NCBI GenBank assembly: GCA_036758285.1
Contig: DAIOWV010000010.1
Location: forward strand, 3,148 to 67,147
From: Taishania sp036758285
GTDB lineage: Bacteria; Bacteroidota; Bacteroidia; Flavobacteriales_D; Crocinitomicaceae
DNA: 64,000 nucleotides
Direction: 5' to 3'
This document shows positions 37,301-46,680 of the stretch, piece by piece. Every line of letters starts with the position of its first letter. The first letter of the stretch is position 1. The notes beneath the pieces are model-generated. The model did not search any database. It was not told the DNA's origin and saw only the letters and a list, made by a program, of their open reading frames with translations. The translations under genes and the position numbers were made by a program.

Positions 37301-37613
37301 CACCAGCACCTGTAAATGCCTTTCTTGTATCGACAGAAATATTACCAATTCCTCCAGGTATTGTAGCACTTATGCTACTAGGTTCGTTAGGGCGTCTTAG
37401 CAAGATACCATTTCCATCGATTGGATAAGGAGTGTTTCCATCTGCGTTTCTACTATGTACAAACGACCAAACAATCCCTCCTTCACCTGTAAAAGACCCA
37501 TCTACATAACTTGTTCCTGTAGATGGAAGGGTTGATGCATTATCAAATGTTTCCAATCCTTGCCCGAAAGTAAGTAATGGTAAACTAAAAAATGCAAGTA
37601 ATAATTTTCTCAT
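34368..37613 (-). CDS. Large secreted repeat protein with OB-fold-like domain and T9SS sorting domain
   Basis: A 1081-residue surface protein. After the signal peptide comes a jelly-roll-like N-terminal domain (about 20-175; LETFDNASTLPS at the start and LDNISWTGF at the end), a Ca/Ig-like segment with paired Cys, four 110-residue beta-rich repeats (about 282-720, each with HYVGTPSASQxFTVAG, EDITLTASTD and TTTLYVRSxAxxAGAFTGNV), a DUF5689/OB-fold-like domain (about 725-930; IDETGEGLYVF, DSLEIKGKIDQFNG), an Ig-like TYQWINC segment and a type A T9SS sorting domain (YPNPVNDQLTIQNF, WNKGIYFVNFTG). Related architectures occur with nucleases, but no nuclease domain is present here. Function could be adhesion or nucleic-acid/carbohydrate binding. 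Confidence 0.85.
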   Translation of the reverse strand: MRKLLLAFFSLPLLTFGQGLETFDNASTLPSTGTSYVDGSFTGEGGIVWSFVHSRNADGNTPYPIDGNGILLRRPNEPSSISATIPGGIGNISVDTRKAFTGAGARHLELVINGVAQTPVFSPSYGSGTQSGVIVYSVSNINVAGNVNIEFRLVNGSSQMTLDNISWTGFTAPATNCGITTADLTAITCNNAGTPGNVTDDFVTFSLNPTGSYLGGNGYTVSVPTGTITPATGVYGTATTFTLQGGSAGAGDVVVTLTDADSTSCSLNVTVTDPGVCSSSTPLITVAPASLTTFDHYVGTPSASQSFTVAGSNLDEDITLTASTDVEISEDDITFVNSLVLPHVAGDVVTTTLYVRSIANVAGAFTGNVVATSLNATNDTLIISGTANLYIPSITVTPATLTSFDHYVGTPSASQSFTVSGNVLDEDITLTASTDVEISEDDITFVNSLVLPHVSGTVVTTTLYVRSIANVAGAFTGNVVATSLNATNDTLMISGTASLYIPVITVTPASLTAFDHYVGTPSTSQTFTVAGSALDEDITLTASTGVEISSDNTTFSSSIVVPHVSNTVATTTLYVRANAATAGAFTGNVVATSLNATNDTLMISGTASVLVPVITVTPASLTAFNHFVGTPSASQTFTVAGNELSADITLTASTGVEISSDNTTFSTSITLPQTANTVATTTIHVRGNSAVYGAFTGNVIATSTGADNDTLVISGFANDYVPYTIDQINGVNANGVGDSVNVFVRLHGVVHCMDFRANAGYNFIIIDETGEGLYVFSSTDVNGYTTPMAGDSLEIKGKIDQFNGLLQVVPAQITVLEQGVATIDPVVVTTLDEASESQYITLENVTFVTPIATFPTTNTNIDVTNGTNTFQIRILTSTDLAGAPAPQGTFNVTGIGSQFDSSNPFTSGYQLLPCGTSAFEVVCTGSNLPNVATTTSGKTITATATGMTYQWINCTTDTPISGATSRTYTATTPGSYAVIVSNANCSDTSACVVLDDASIEGVDFGKTIVAYPNPVNDQLTIQNFNSNTVIFNVTDINGKVITENVTLTSVSVINTSSWNKGIYFVNFTGVNKEAHTLRIVK
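35449..36768 (-). repeat. Four tandem 330-bp (110-aa) modules
   Basis: The codons for VGTP recur at about 36711, 36381, 36051 and 35721, exactly 330 bp apart. Units 1 and 2, and units 2 and 3 in part, are close at nucleotide level, so duplication is probably recent. Confidence 0.93.
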
Positions 37614-37639
37614 AATTTCTTATTTTATTAAATACTTTA

Positions 37640-37647
37640 CAAAAGTA
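37640..37647 (-). promoter_or_regulatory. Putative -7 box (TACTTTTG, minus strand) for the 1081-aa protein
   Basis: CAAAAGTA reads TACTTTTG on the minus strand, an exact TAnnTTTG match 26 nt before the ATG, with a TTG 16 nt further upstream, a slightly short spacer. The same octamer precedes the HYR-like secreted protein gene at 15457. Confidence 0.5.
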
Positions 37648-37697
37648 TAAAAGAAGAACCTAACAATCATTAAATTGAATGTAAAGTAATTATTAAC

Positions 37698-37725
37698 AAA
37701 AAAGCAATCCTTTCAGATTGCTTTT
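37698..37725 (-). terminator. Terminator of the thioredoxin-like gene
   Basis: A perfect 10-bp stem (AAAAGCAATC at 37700-37709 with GATTGCTTTT at 37716-37725), 6-nt loop, T-rich tail on the minus strand. Confidence 0.75.
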
Positions 37726-37731
37726 AAATTT

Positions 37732-39273
37732 TTATTTTGTCATTTGCTCGTCTTCTTCTTTGTCTGGAGGGAATAGCTTAGGTAAATCTGCTTTACCTTG
37801 CATTCTATCCATCATTTCTTCTAGTTGAGAAATTGAAATTTGCTTTGCAATAAACTTTTTATCCTTGTCTAAAACAAAAATTCTTGGCGTTGAGAAAATA
37901 TCATATGTTAAATGAATATTCATTGATTCTAATGTTGTAAATCTAGGAATCAATTGTCTGGCATCATCTTTACCAATTTTTAATATCGTTTCAGTAACTG
38001 CGACATTGATAAAGTTTAATTTGTTTTTAACGATATAATCTTTCCATTTTTTATAATCATCGCCAGATGCTTTCCCGATAGCTACAACTTCAATGTTTCT
38101 GTTTTTTAATTTCTTATCATATAATTCGGCCAATTTTGGGGTGATTTTTTTACAGTGACCACATTCAGGGTCCCAGAAATAAAGAATGGTATAGTCAGCA
38201 TTAATGTTGTATAAATTAACCCAATTCAATTTATCCCAAGGTCTGTCTAGTGTGTCGGGTAGGATGATGTTCGGTGCCTTAACTCCCATTACTAAATGTT
38301 TTTGAACATCAATTTTTTCACACAATTCAGTTAGTTTATCTTCTGTCATCCAAAATGCAGGTGACTTACCTTCTGCATTTTTAGAGCAATAATACTTGTC
38401 AGCCATTAATGTATAAACTTTATCCATTCCCATTTGTTTACTTTTCCCAAATGTACTTGTCACATAAGAAACAGTATATTCAAACGCCTTTGATTTAGGA
38501 TCCATACCATCGATTATTTTATAAGCATGTTTTAAAATGGTATCCCAATGTTGAACCAGCATTTTATTACTAAAGTAATAATCCATTTTTGATCCAAAAA
38601 CAGCTGTATTAACAAGCCCATCTTCATTAAAATCAATATTGTCAAAATAATGATCTCTAAAGTAATGGTATCTAAAATTTGAATCAATAATATTTCCTTT
38701 ACTGTCTACAGGGGCTGCTGGAATTTCAATATCTAATGTCATTTTTATCATTTTACCCACTAACTTAGAAGAATGTAGATTTGTTATTTCTTTTTGATGG
38801 GCAAGAACTTCACTATTAATTGTGTTTATTTGAGTTTCAAGTTCTTTGTATTTTGGATCTGTTTTATCCAATTTCTGCATTTCTGCATGAAGTTTTTGAG
38901 TTGTTTCTCGTTTTTTGGAAATAAACTTAATGTACTCGTTGAAAATTCTATTTTCTTCCGATTTTTTCACTTTTGTGGCTTCTACCAAATTAGGAAGTTG
39001 TGTCTCTATTTGTACTTCTTCTTTGTTGTATAAGAATTCTAGTAATTGTTGACCAGGTAATAAAATACCTAACATTCCAGGTTGTTGTTTAGCACCATCA
39101 AATTCAACAATTCCTCCTTTTATTAAAGCTGTGTCAGCATAATATAACTTAGTGCCATTGTATTTTACAAGGTGTACTATTGTGTCAGCTTGACCAACTA
39201 TTTTAAATTTTAGTTTTTGTCCAAATGATTGAACTGTCAGAAGAAGTGAAAATACAAATAGAATTGCTTTCAT
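37732..39273 (-). CDS. TlpA-like periplasmic thioredoxin with DUF4369/DUF5106-type N-terminal domain
   Basis: A 513-residue envelope oxidoreductase. A signal peptide is followed by a beta-sandwich DUF4369-like domain (about 20-110; VHLVKYNGTKLYYADTALIKGG), a long helical DUF5106-like middle (about 115-330) and a thioredoxin domain (about 340-490) whose active site is WDPECGHCKK, with Cys371 and Cys374. A conserved cis-proline appears in IFSTPRIFVLD. It likely reduces or isomerises disulfides of periplasmic or secreted proteins, which suits its position among Cys-containing T9SS proteins. The acidic C-terminus (KEEDEQ) is unusual but of unclear meaning. Confidence 0.87.
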   Translation of the reverse strand: MKAILFVFSLLLTVQSFGQKLKFKIVGQADTIVHLVKYNGTKLYYADTALIKGGIVEFDGAKQQPGMLGILLPGQQLLEFLYNKEEVQIETQLPNLVEATKVKKSEENRIFNEYIKFISKKRETTQKLHAEMQKLDKTDPKYKELETQINTINSEVLAHQKEITNLHSSKLVGKMIKMTLDIEIPAAPVDSKGNIIDSNFRYHYFRDHYFDNIDFNEDGLVNTAVFGSKMDYYFSNKMLVQHWDTILKHAYKIIDGMDPKSKAFEYTVSYVTSTFGKSKQMGMDKVYTLMADKYYCSKNAEGKSPAFWMTEDKLTELCEKIDVQKHLVMGVKAPNIILPDTLDRPWDKLNWVNLYNINADYTILYFWDPECGHCKKITPKLAELYDKKLKNRNIEVVAIGKASGDDYKKWKDYIVKNKLNFINVAVTETILKIGKDDARQLIPRFTTLESMNIHLTYDIFSTPRIFVLDKDKKFIAKQISISQLEEMMDRMQGKADLPKLFPPDKEEDEQMTK

Positions 39274-39370
39274 GTTATTTTAATTAGTTAGAATGAATTT
39301 ATATATAGAGACGCAATATTTGTTCCAAAGGCTATTACATTAACATTTATTTAACCAATTTAGCAAATAT

Positions 39371-39411
39371 AAAAACAAAAAAACAGTAGCAACAAATGTT
39401 ACTACTGTTTT
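39371..39411 (-). terminator. Terminator of the M43 metalloprotease gene
   Basis: AAAACAGTAG (39380-39389) pairs with CTACTGTTTT (39402-39411), extended by AAC/GTT after one mismatch; on the minus strand a TTTTGTTTTT tail follows. Confidence 0.8.
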
Positions 39412-39456
39412 GTCTGAAAGTTTGCTTCTGTAATATCTAACAGAAGAATATCTAGA

Positions 39457-41604
39457 TTACTTAATTACTGCAATTTTCTTAACTGTAGAAGAAGTTGCTG
39501 ATTTAATTTCTAAGAAATAGTAAGCAGCAGCTACATTTTCAGAAATTTCAAATCCGAAAGATACAGCTTCATTTACTTCATTTCTTGTTATTGATTTAAT
39601 CGCTTCTCCTTGAAGATTTCTTAATGTAAATGTTACAGGTTCGTTACCAGCTACATATTGAATATTCAAGTCATTACCACTTACAACTGGGTTTGGAGCG
39701 ATAATTAAATCGTGATCAGCTGAGAATTCATCTTGTAATCCTAAAGTTCCAGAAACCATGATGTTATCAATAAATAAATTATTTGAATAATCAGATGCTG
39801 TAAATTCAATTTTGAAACGAGTTCTGCTATCTAAAGAAAGTGAGTTGAACGGTCTAGAAAAAGTTTTCCAATCGTTATTTGAAGTTGGTGCAAAATCTAC
39901 ATTTCCAGCAAAACCAGCAGAAACTAATGCAGCACCTTCTCTTGTACTTTGAGCATCTGAACCTAGAGGAGACCATGTCTCACCACAGTTTCTTGAGTAA
40001 TAAACCTTTAATTTCTCAGTCATGTCTGCTGTACTTACTGCGTTTGTTGCATATGCATAATCGAATGAGAAAGTGATACCAGACACATATCTTAAATCGA
40101 ATGTTGGAGTGATAAGTGCATCAACTTGACCACCTAAATTTCCATAATAACGAGATTCTTCTGTTGCTGGTAAAGCTGCTGATACATCTTTAAAAATTTG
40201 TAATTTATAAGATTTTGAGCTGTTGTATCCAACGTTTGCTACATGGAAAGTACTAAAATTGTTTCCATCATTTACAACGTGTAACTGTTGGTAGTCTGTT
40301 CCTGATTCAAAATCATATGATTTTGGTCCTGTATATGCAGCCCACCCTGGTTGAACCTCAATAAAGTTTTGAAAAACCTTAGTCTCTTCTCCTGATGCAT
40401 TTCCAACTCTTAATGTTACTGTTTTGTTACCGTAAGAGCTAAATGTAACAGATGGGTTTGCAGAAGTACTAGTTGCAGGATTACCATCTTGGAATGTCCA
40501 TTCTCTGAAGGTCACAGGACCATTAAATGATTTATCTGTAAAAGAAACTGCCTGTCCTTCACAAACATTTTTCTTGTCTGCAATAATTTCAGGTTTAGGA
40601 ATACATACAGGAGGAGTTGTTAAACTAACTCCAGTACTGTCTTGTGTTGCAGGTGTGATTAAGTTATTTCTAAGACCATCACTATTACGTAAAGTGTGTC
40701 TCATAACTGAAGTTTGACCTGGCGTAAACATGTATGAACAGTAAGAATAGTCCATGTAATTTTGGTAGTTTTCAAAAACTGTTGTATCACAAATTTTAGC
40801 TTGGTTTGGATTTGTTGGACACCATAAATCAAAACCTTTAGTAGTAGGAGTATCATCAACACCATCATCTCCACAAGCCACTCCTGGCTCATTGTTACTT
40901 CCCCAAGGGTGAGCTAATGATAACCAGTGTCCAGCCTCGTGAGTTAAAGTTCTAGAGTTGTACTCACTACCTGTTCCGATTCGACCAACATGACTATGTA
41001 AAACAACGATACCATCTAACCAATAATTCAATCCGTTTACTGCAGTTGGGTACATTGCATATCCAGCTACATTTGCACCAGAAGATCTTACAATACTTCT
41101 AACTACCCAAATGTTCAAGTATTTAGATCTATCCCATTGATTTAGTTTTGCATACTCATCACCTCTCATCGTTTCATGAGAATAAATTCTATCGATTCCA
41201 TTAGTACAGTTTCCAAATGGGTCATAAGACGCCAATCTGAATTCTATTCTAGTATCAGATATAAGTGTATCGAAAGCTGGAATTACATTGATTGTATCAG
41301 CATTTCTTTTTCTATAGTCACGATTCATTACGTCTATTGCATCAAAAACTTGAAGGTCTGAAATGTTTTCGCTACCATTTTGATGTAAGATATGGAAAAC
41401 TACAGGTATAATTAACACTGCAGTGTCTGTTCCTGACTTTTGAACTGTTCCATTTGCAATTAATTGTTGCAAATCTTTCATTAGACTAGGATCTTTTTCA
41501 ACTAATTGACGATGAAAATGATCTGTCGCACATGTAGTGTTTTGAGCTGAAGCAAAGCTACCAGTAAACAAAACAGCTAAAAATGTGTATAATAGTTTTT
41601 TCAT
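39457..41604 (-). CDS. Secreted M43-family (pappalysin-like) metalloprotease with PKD and T9SS domains
   Basis: A 715-residue extracellular zinc protease. A signal peptide and N-terminal propeptide are followed by the catalytic domain (about 55-320) with zinc site HEAGHWLSLAH (His222, Glu223, His226, His232) and a Met-turn in YCSYMFTPGQ, plus the M43 landmarks YLNIWVVRSI and the disulfide-rich DDTPTTKGFDLWCPTNP. Next are a PKD domain (about 340-415; FTDKSFNGPVTFREWTFQDG), a jelly-roll-like domain (about 425-625) and a type A T9SS sorting domain (APNPVVSGNDLNIQYV). It would cleave extracellular proteins outside the cell; M43 family members in Bacteroidota are known secreted proteases, substrates unknown. 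Confidence 0.92.
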   Translation of the reverse strand: MKKLLYTFLAVLFTGSFASAQNTTCATDHFHRQLVEKDPSLMKDLQQLIANGTVQKSGTDTAVLIIPVVFHILHQNGSENISDLQVFDAIDVMNRDYRKRNADTINVIPAFDTLISDTRIEFRLASYDPFGNCTNGIDRIYSHETMRGDEYAKLNQWDRSKYLNIWVVRSIVRSSGANVAGYAMYPTAVNGLNYWLDGIVVLHSHVGRIGTGSEYNSRTLTHEAGHWLSLAHPWGSNNEPGVACGDDGVDDTPTTKGFDLWCPTNPNQAKICDTTVFENYQNYMDYSYCSYMFTPGQTSVMRHTLRNSDGLRNNLITPATQDSTGVSLTTPPVCIPKPEIIADKKNVCEGQAVSFTDKSFNGPVTFREWTFQDGNPATSTSANPSVTFSSYGNKTVTLRVGNASGEETKVFQNFIEVQPGWAAYTGPKSYDFESGTDYQQLHVVNDGNNFSTFHVANVGYNSSKSYKLQIFKDVSAALPATEESRYYGNLGGQVDALITPTFDLRYVSGITFSFDYAYATNAVSTADMTEKLKVYYSRNCGETWSPLGSDAQSTREGAALVSAGFAGNVDFAPTSNNDWKTFSRPFNSLSLDSRTRFKIEFTASDYSNNLFIDNIMVSGTLGLQDEFSADHDLIIAPNPVVSGNDLNIQYVAGNEPVTFTLRNLQGEAIKSITRNEVNEAVSFGFEISENVAAAYYFLEIKSATSSTVKKIAVIK

Positions 41605-42139
41605 AATTAAATAAAATTTGTGTTAAAATTATAAAACTTTTTTATTTCCCAAATGATTTCAGAGTCTTTTAATCAAAATAGTCATCAATTTAAACTATTA
41701 TTTTTACATGAATGATTCTTCAAAACACTATAAACCACAACCATAAATATATGCTTAAATAGTTAATATCTGTTAATTAAAATCTTATTATACTCTTTTA
41801 TTGATTTAAATGCTTGCCTTTTCATTTTAAATGATAAAATAAAATTGTTGTTTCAATTGTTCTAAAGGTGAAATAGTTAATCTTTTTTGGAAAATTAATT
41901 GTAATAAATTAGAAAATATTTTCAAGCAACTCTTTAATAAATCTAACGTTTTTAATTAAACTTGCATTAAACTTATGTTAACTTTAATTCTTAGCTTAAA
42001 TCAAAATCTATTTTTAGTATTCTTGGATTATTGAAGTGTTATGTTTAACAAGTTTGATATTGGGATAAAAGGAGGGAATATTTCGGCCTCGAAAAGCCTA
42101 TTTTTATTCTGATTTACTTAATTTATTAACAATAAAAAC
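41605..42139. other. 535-bp AT-rich divergent intergenic region
   Basis: This spacer lies between the minus-strand M43 protease and the plus-strand type B T9SS gene. It is very A+T-rich with no open frame above chance, no tRNA and no strong hairpin that I can see. It must contain both promoters, but I find no exact TAnnTTTG box near either start. Confidence 0.8.
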
Positions 42140-44457
42140 ATGACAAGGAAGATATTTATAATATGTTTTTTAATAATAGTTTCGCAATTCACATTATTTG
42201 CTCAGCCACCTTGTGGAACAAATGATGCGCCTGGAAATACATGCATTCAAGCTACACCAATCTGTAATTTGGATGGATATTGTGGAACAACGAGTAGTTC
42301 GTATACTGTCGATGCTTGGAATTCACCTTGTGGTATTTTCAACTTATTTAATTGTGGATTGTCGGGAGAATTTTGTGGTTCAATTGAAAACAATTCTTTT
42401 TTATCATTTGTTGCTTCAGCTACTTCTATATCGTTTGATGTGTGGGTCTATAATTCTGTTTTAGGATATGGAATTCAAATTATGATATTTAGTTCTGCAG
42501 GAAACTGCTCTGGAAATGTGACTCGTTATTATTGTAATGGTAGTATGGCTCCTTCACCTAATCCTCAAAATGTTTCAGCATCTGGCTTGACTGTTGGACA
42601 AACATATTATATTATGATTGACGGTAATTCTGGTGATGTCGCAGATTATACATTTGCTGCTAATTCAGGGATTTTAACGCCTTTAGACTTTTCTACAGGA
42701 CCAACAACTACAATATGTCCTGGGGAATCAGTAACTGTTACAGCTACAGGAGGAAATGGTAATTATACTTGGACTTCAACTTCAACAGGGTTAAGTGCAA
42801 CGACAGGCGCTACAGTCACGATTACTCCGCCATCTGCTCCAGGAACTTATACTTATACTGCTACTACAGGTGGAGGGACAAGTCTTTGTCCTTCAAGTAA
42901 TACTTTTACATTAACAATTACAGTTGGCAACTGTGGATGTACATTAACTGCAGCAAATAGTAATGCTAGTTTTTGTGCAAATACAGGTGGTACTGTAAAT
43001 TTAACTTCTACTGCAACGGCAGGTAGTGGATATTCATGGACTGGGCCAGATGGTTTTATGTCGAATCAACAGAATCCAATGAATGTAACAGTACCAACGA
43101 CCCCAGGGACACATACTTATGTTGTACAAGCAACAGAAAATAATCGATTGTGTTACGCTTCAACTAATATTGTAGTTAATGATTTACCTGTAGCAAATGC
43201 AGGTCAGAATCAAATTTTAGATTGTATTAATCCAGTTGCAACATTTACAGGAAGTAGTAGTACACCAGGAGGCGTTTATTTATGGACAGGTCCGGGTATT
43301 GTTTCTGGTGCGACAACTTTGACACCTACTATTAATGCACCAGGTACATATACATTATTAGTTACAAATCCTACGACAGGGTGTTCTTCTACATCTACTG
43401 TAAATGCAACTTTGAATACTGGAACTTTTACTGTAAGTGCAGGAAATGATCAAGTTTTAGACTGTATTAATACATCTGTTTCGCTAATAGCTACTTCTTC
43501 TGAATCGAATGTAAATTATTCATGGGGTGGTCCAAGTATTGTATCTGGAGCAAATACTTCTACTGTAGTTGTTGATGGTCCAGGTGCATATACTGTTACA
43601 GTGACTAACCTTGTAAATGGATGTACAGAAACATCAACTGTTAATGTAAGTGAAGATATCACACTTCCAGTCAGTACTTTTCTGCAAGATACGTTAATTG
43701 GTTGTCGAGGATTGCAGGTGCGTTTTACACCTGCCAATAATAATCAAAATATGAGGTACTTATGGGATTTTGGTGATGGGAAAACGAGCGCTGCAGGAAA
43801 TGCAATTAATCGATATTCAAATGTAGGATGTTTTGACGTTAAACTTACTGTTACGGATTTAACGAATGGATGTTCTTCAACAACACAACATTCTGATCAA
43901 ATTTGTGTTTTTGAAATACCAAGTGCTTCATTTTCTGCTAATCCCCAATCTTTATTACCAAATGTAGGAGAAACCTTGGTAACATTGACAAATAATAGTA
44001 TTGGTGGCACTGATTATTTATGGATTTTTGATGATGGTACTCAGACTGTTACTGAGGATGCTGTCTTTGATTNNNNNNNNNNGAACCAGGTGATTATCCT
44101 ATTAAATTAATTGTTTCAAATCAAAATATTTGCTTTGATTCTATTACCGTTTTGATTCGTTTAACGAATGAAGTGATTTTTTATGTTCCCAATTCTTTTA
44201 CTCCTGATGGAGATGAACATAATCAATTTTTCAAACCAATAATTACAAGCGGAATAGATATCTTTAATTTTACATTTCAAATCTATAATAGATGGGGTGA
44301 AATGGTTTGGGAATCAATGGATGCTTCAGTAGGTTGGAATGGGCAGTATAATGGTAAAGATGCACAAGATGGAGTTTATACTTGGGTAATGAAATACAAA
44401 ACGATTGAAAAAGATAATCGTGCTGAAATTCAGGGACAAGTCAATTTAATTCGTTGA
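42140..44457 (+). CDS. Large secreted adhesin-like protein with type B (gliding-motility) T9SS domain, split by a gap
   Basis: One gene read across a 10-N gap (44073-44082). The first part (42140-44072) has a signal peptide, a Cys-rich N-terminal domain (CGTNDAPGNTCIQATPICN, resembling bacterial pre-peptidase-like domains), several Ig/PKD-like modules and PKD domains with WDFGDG and WIFDDG. After the gap the frame that starts at 44083 encodes the rest of the last PKD module (EPGDYPIKLIVSNQ) and the type B C-terminal domain with PNSFTPDGDEHNQFFKP and IYNRWGEMVWES. Frames differ by one base across the N run, so its true length is not ten. The apparent stop at 44108-44110 is an artefact of the wrong frame. 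Cell-surface anchoring is expected; ligand unknown. Confidence 0.87.
44073..44082. other. Assembly gap (10 N) inside the type B T9SS gene
   Basis: A run of 10 N shifts the frame of the downstream half relative to the upstream half, so the length is a placeholder. Confidence 0.99.
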
Positions 44458-44479
44458 AATAATCAAACCAAAAATGCTC

Positions 44480-46666
44480 TTAGTAGCAATCCATTTTTAT
44501 TTGTTTCTTTTTTTGAAAGTAGTTAAGTGATTTTTTACTGAATTGATTACAAGCTGTATCTAGTTCTTTTAGAATGTCTTGTTGCATCGCCAAAGAGCCA
44601 CAAATATAAATTATTGCTCCTTGTTTTAACTGATTAATTATTTCTTTACCATCACGTTGAATTAAATCTCCAACATATTCTTTTCGAGTCGATTCTCTTG
44701 ATAATGCGATATTAATTGAAGTTAATGATTTGTTTTCAAGTGATTTATTGAGATGGTTTTCATACAATGAATATGCGACTTTAGTTCGTCCACCCCAGTA
44801 TAGATTAATGTGTTTTTTGTGTTTATTTTCAGTTATCATTCCAAGAAATGGTCCCATACCGGTACCGTTTCCTATAAATATTGCAGGTTTTGAATTGTTA
44901 TATTGAAAGTCTGAATTTCGTTTAATTGCTGCTTGTACTGTTTGATTCTTTTGCAGTGAATCCAAGTAATTACTACAAATACCTAATTCATGTTTTTTTA
45001 CACTAATGATAAGTTCTTCATTATTCAATTTTCCAATTGAATACATTCGTTCATAAGGATCACTAGGTGGATAAAACACAATTAAGTCACCTGATTGGTA
45101 TGATGTTTTATTGTTTAAAGTAAGTTTTAATGTAAAAGTCTCATTGTCATTTTCTTTTACGGTTGTTTTATCGTGTACAATAAAATCTTTAAGAGGTAAT
45201 TTTTTAGATTCAAAACTTACGGGTAATTCAAGATGATAGCCTGATTTTGAATTCCAATTTTGTGCCCAAGTTTTCAAAGAATGGTACGATTGATTGTGAA
45301 TTTTCACAAGTGGGGTAATTTCTCGTGCATTGGGATGTACTTTGATTGCATCGTTAATTTCATTCGCAAATTGACAAAACTCCTTGTAAGCTAATGAACC
45401 AAATCCTACTATTGAATAGTTAAAATCTTGTTTTAAAGGTTGATTTTTCCATTTTTGAAGAAATTTATTCCCATTATTAGGTGCATCTCCGTTTCCATAA
45501 GTAGATGTAAAGATGATTACTTGTTTGTATGAATCAGAGGGTTTGTATTGGTTTAATTCAGTGATGAAAACCTTATATCCTTTGTCAATCAATTGTTTGT
45601 ATACTAATTTTGAATAGACCAAAGTGTTTCCCGTTTCGCTACCTGTTAAAATTAGAATTTCACTTTCTTCAGCTTTGAATTTATTTTTGATTCGTCCTTT
45701 TAGACTTAAAATGAACATTTTGATTCCAGAATAAATAAAGTATAGTATGCTGATACTGGATAAACCTAAAATAAATGCCCAAACACTATTTGTTCTTCCA
45801 GTGTGGAGGTTTAAGCTTAATTCTGTGAAGATTGTTGTTTTCGGATAATCAACTTTTGCTAAAATTGTTTGATCGTATTGATGAACAGCTATTTCGCTTT
45901 CAGACGTTTGAAATATAAAATAATCTTCTTCATCTGGTGAAAATGGAAATTCTATTTTTTTTAAATCTCCAATTTTTAGTTTATTGAAGTCAATTTTTTC
46001 AGCATTTGATATTTTTTTCTCAACATCGACAATTAAAGTTGGTGTTTCTTCTTTTTTGATAATGTCAAAACGCTGTAGAAATAAGTATCCTCCAGTAATA
46101 GAAATTAATAGAAGAGGAATAAAGGCTAAACGACCAAATACAATATGATAAAAACGTACACCTAAGGTTTTTTCTACTTTATCAAAAAGTGATTTTATTG
46201 ACTTTGTTCGTTGAATAATAAGTATTATTCCTGAAATGGATATTAGAAGTAGTATGACTGCAGTTACTCCTACAAAGAATCTTCCTAAAGTATCTAAAAA
46301 TAATGATCGATGAAAAGTAGTCATCCATTCATAAAATTTTGATTGCTTTATAATATCACCAGATTTCTCTCCAGTAATTGGATTGATTTGAAATGTTTCA
46401 AACTCACCTTCTTCTGTTAAAACAGAGGCAATGAAAAAACCATTTTGATCTTTTTCTATACTTGTTACCTCTAAATATTTAGTTTGGAGTGAATCGATGA
46501 CTTTTGATAGTTCAACATTGTTCCATTCTGATTTAAAATTTGCTTTTGATTGCTTTTGAATTGGTTCATAAGCAAGAAAGATACCGCTAATTGATGCGAG
46601 AATTAAAAATAATGAAGCCACCAATGCGAGTGATAGGTGGCTTAATCTCCAAATAGAACGTGTCAT
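44480..46666 (-). CDS. PepSY-flavodoxin-NADPH reductase fusion protein
   Basis: A 728-residue inner-membrane redox protein. The N-terminal third is a PepSY_TM module with about four transmembrane helices (HLSLALVASLFLILASISGIFLA at 9-31, others near 128-145, 175-195 and 298-316). It continues with a flavodoxin domain (about 340-480; LTGSETGNTLVYS is the FMN phosphate loop) and a ferredoxin-NADP reductase-like module (about 500-728; RMYSIGKL for FAD, IGNGTGMGPFLGM, LYWGGRTK and YICGSLAM for NADPH). This arrangement resembles sulfite-reductase flavoprotein/PepSY fusions thought to pass electrons from NADPH across the inner membrane to periplasmic Fe(III) or heme carriers. It ends the operon begun by the ankyrin and DUF2271 genes. 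Confidence 0.88.
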   Translation of the reverse strand: MTRSIWRLSHLSLALVASLFLILASISGIFLAYEPIQKQSKANFKSEWNNVELSKVIDSLQTKYLEVTSIEKDQNGFFIASVLTEEGEFETFQINPITGEKSGDIIKQSKFYEWMTTFHRSLFLDTLGRFFVGVTAVILLLISISGIILIIQRTKSIKSLFDKVEKTLGVRFYHIVFGRLAFIPLLLISITGGYLFLQRFDIIKKEETPTLIVDVEKKISNAEKIDFNKLKIGDLKKIEFPFSPDEEDYFIFQTSESEIAVHQYDQTILAKVDYPKTTIFTELSLNLHTGRTNSVWAFILGLSSISILYFIYSGIKMFILSLKGRIKNKFKAEESEILILTGSETGNTLVYSKLVYKQLIDKGYKVFITELNQYKPSDSYKQVIIFTSTYGNGDAPNNGNKFLQKWKNQPLKQDFNYSIVGFGSLAYKEFCQFANEINDAIKVHPNAREITPLVKIHNQSYHSLKTWAQNWNSKSGYHLELPVSFESKKLPLKDFIVHDKTTVKENDNETFTLKLTLNNKTSYQSGDLIVFYPPSDPYERMYSIGKLNNEELIISVKKHELGICSNYLDSLQKNQTVQAAIKRNSDFQYNNSKPAIFIGNGTGMGPFLGMITENKHKKHINLYWGGRTKVAYSLYENHLNKSLENKSLTSINIALSRESTRKEYVGDLIQRDGKEIINQLKQGAIIYICGSLAMQQDILKELDTACNQFSKKSLNYFQKKKQIKMDCY

Positions 46667-46680
46667 TTATTCTAAAAATA

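Noticed and set aside
44083..44457. A separate small gene starting near 44152
   Set aside because: Its frame continues back to 44083 and completes the PKD module and type B T9SS domain of the gene before the gap, so it is the end of that gene.
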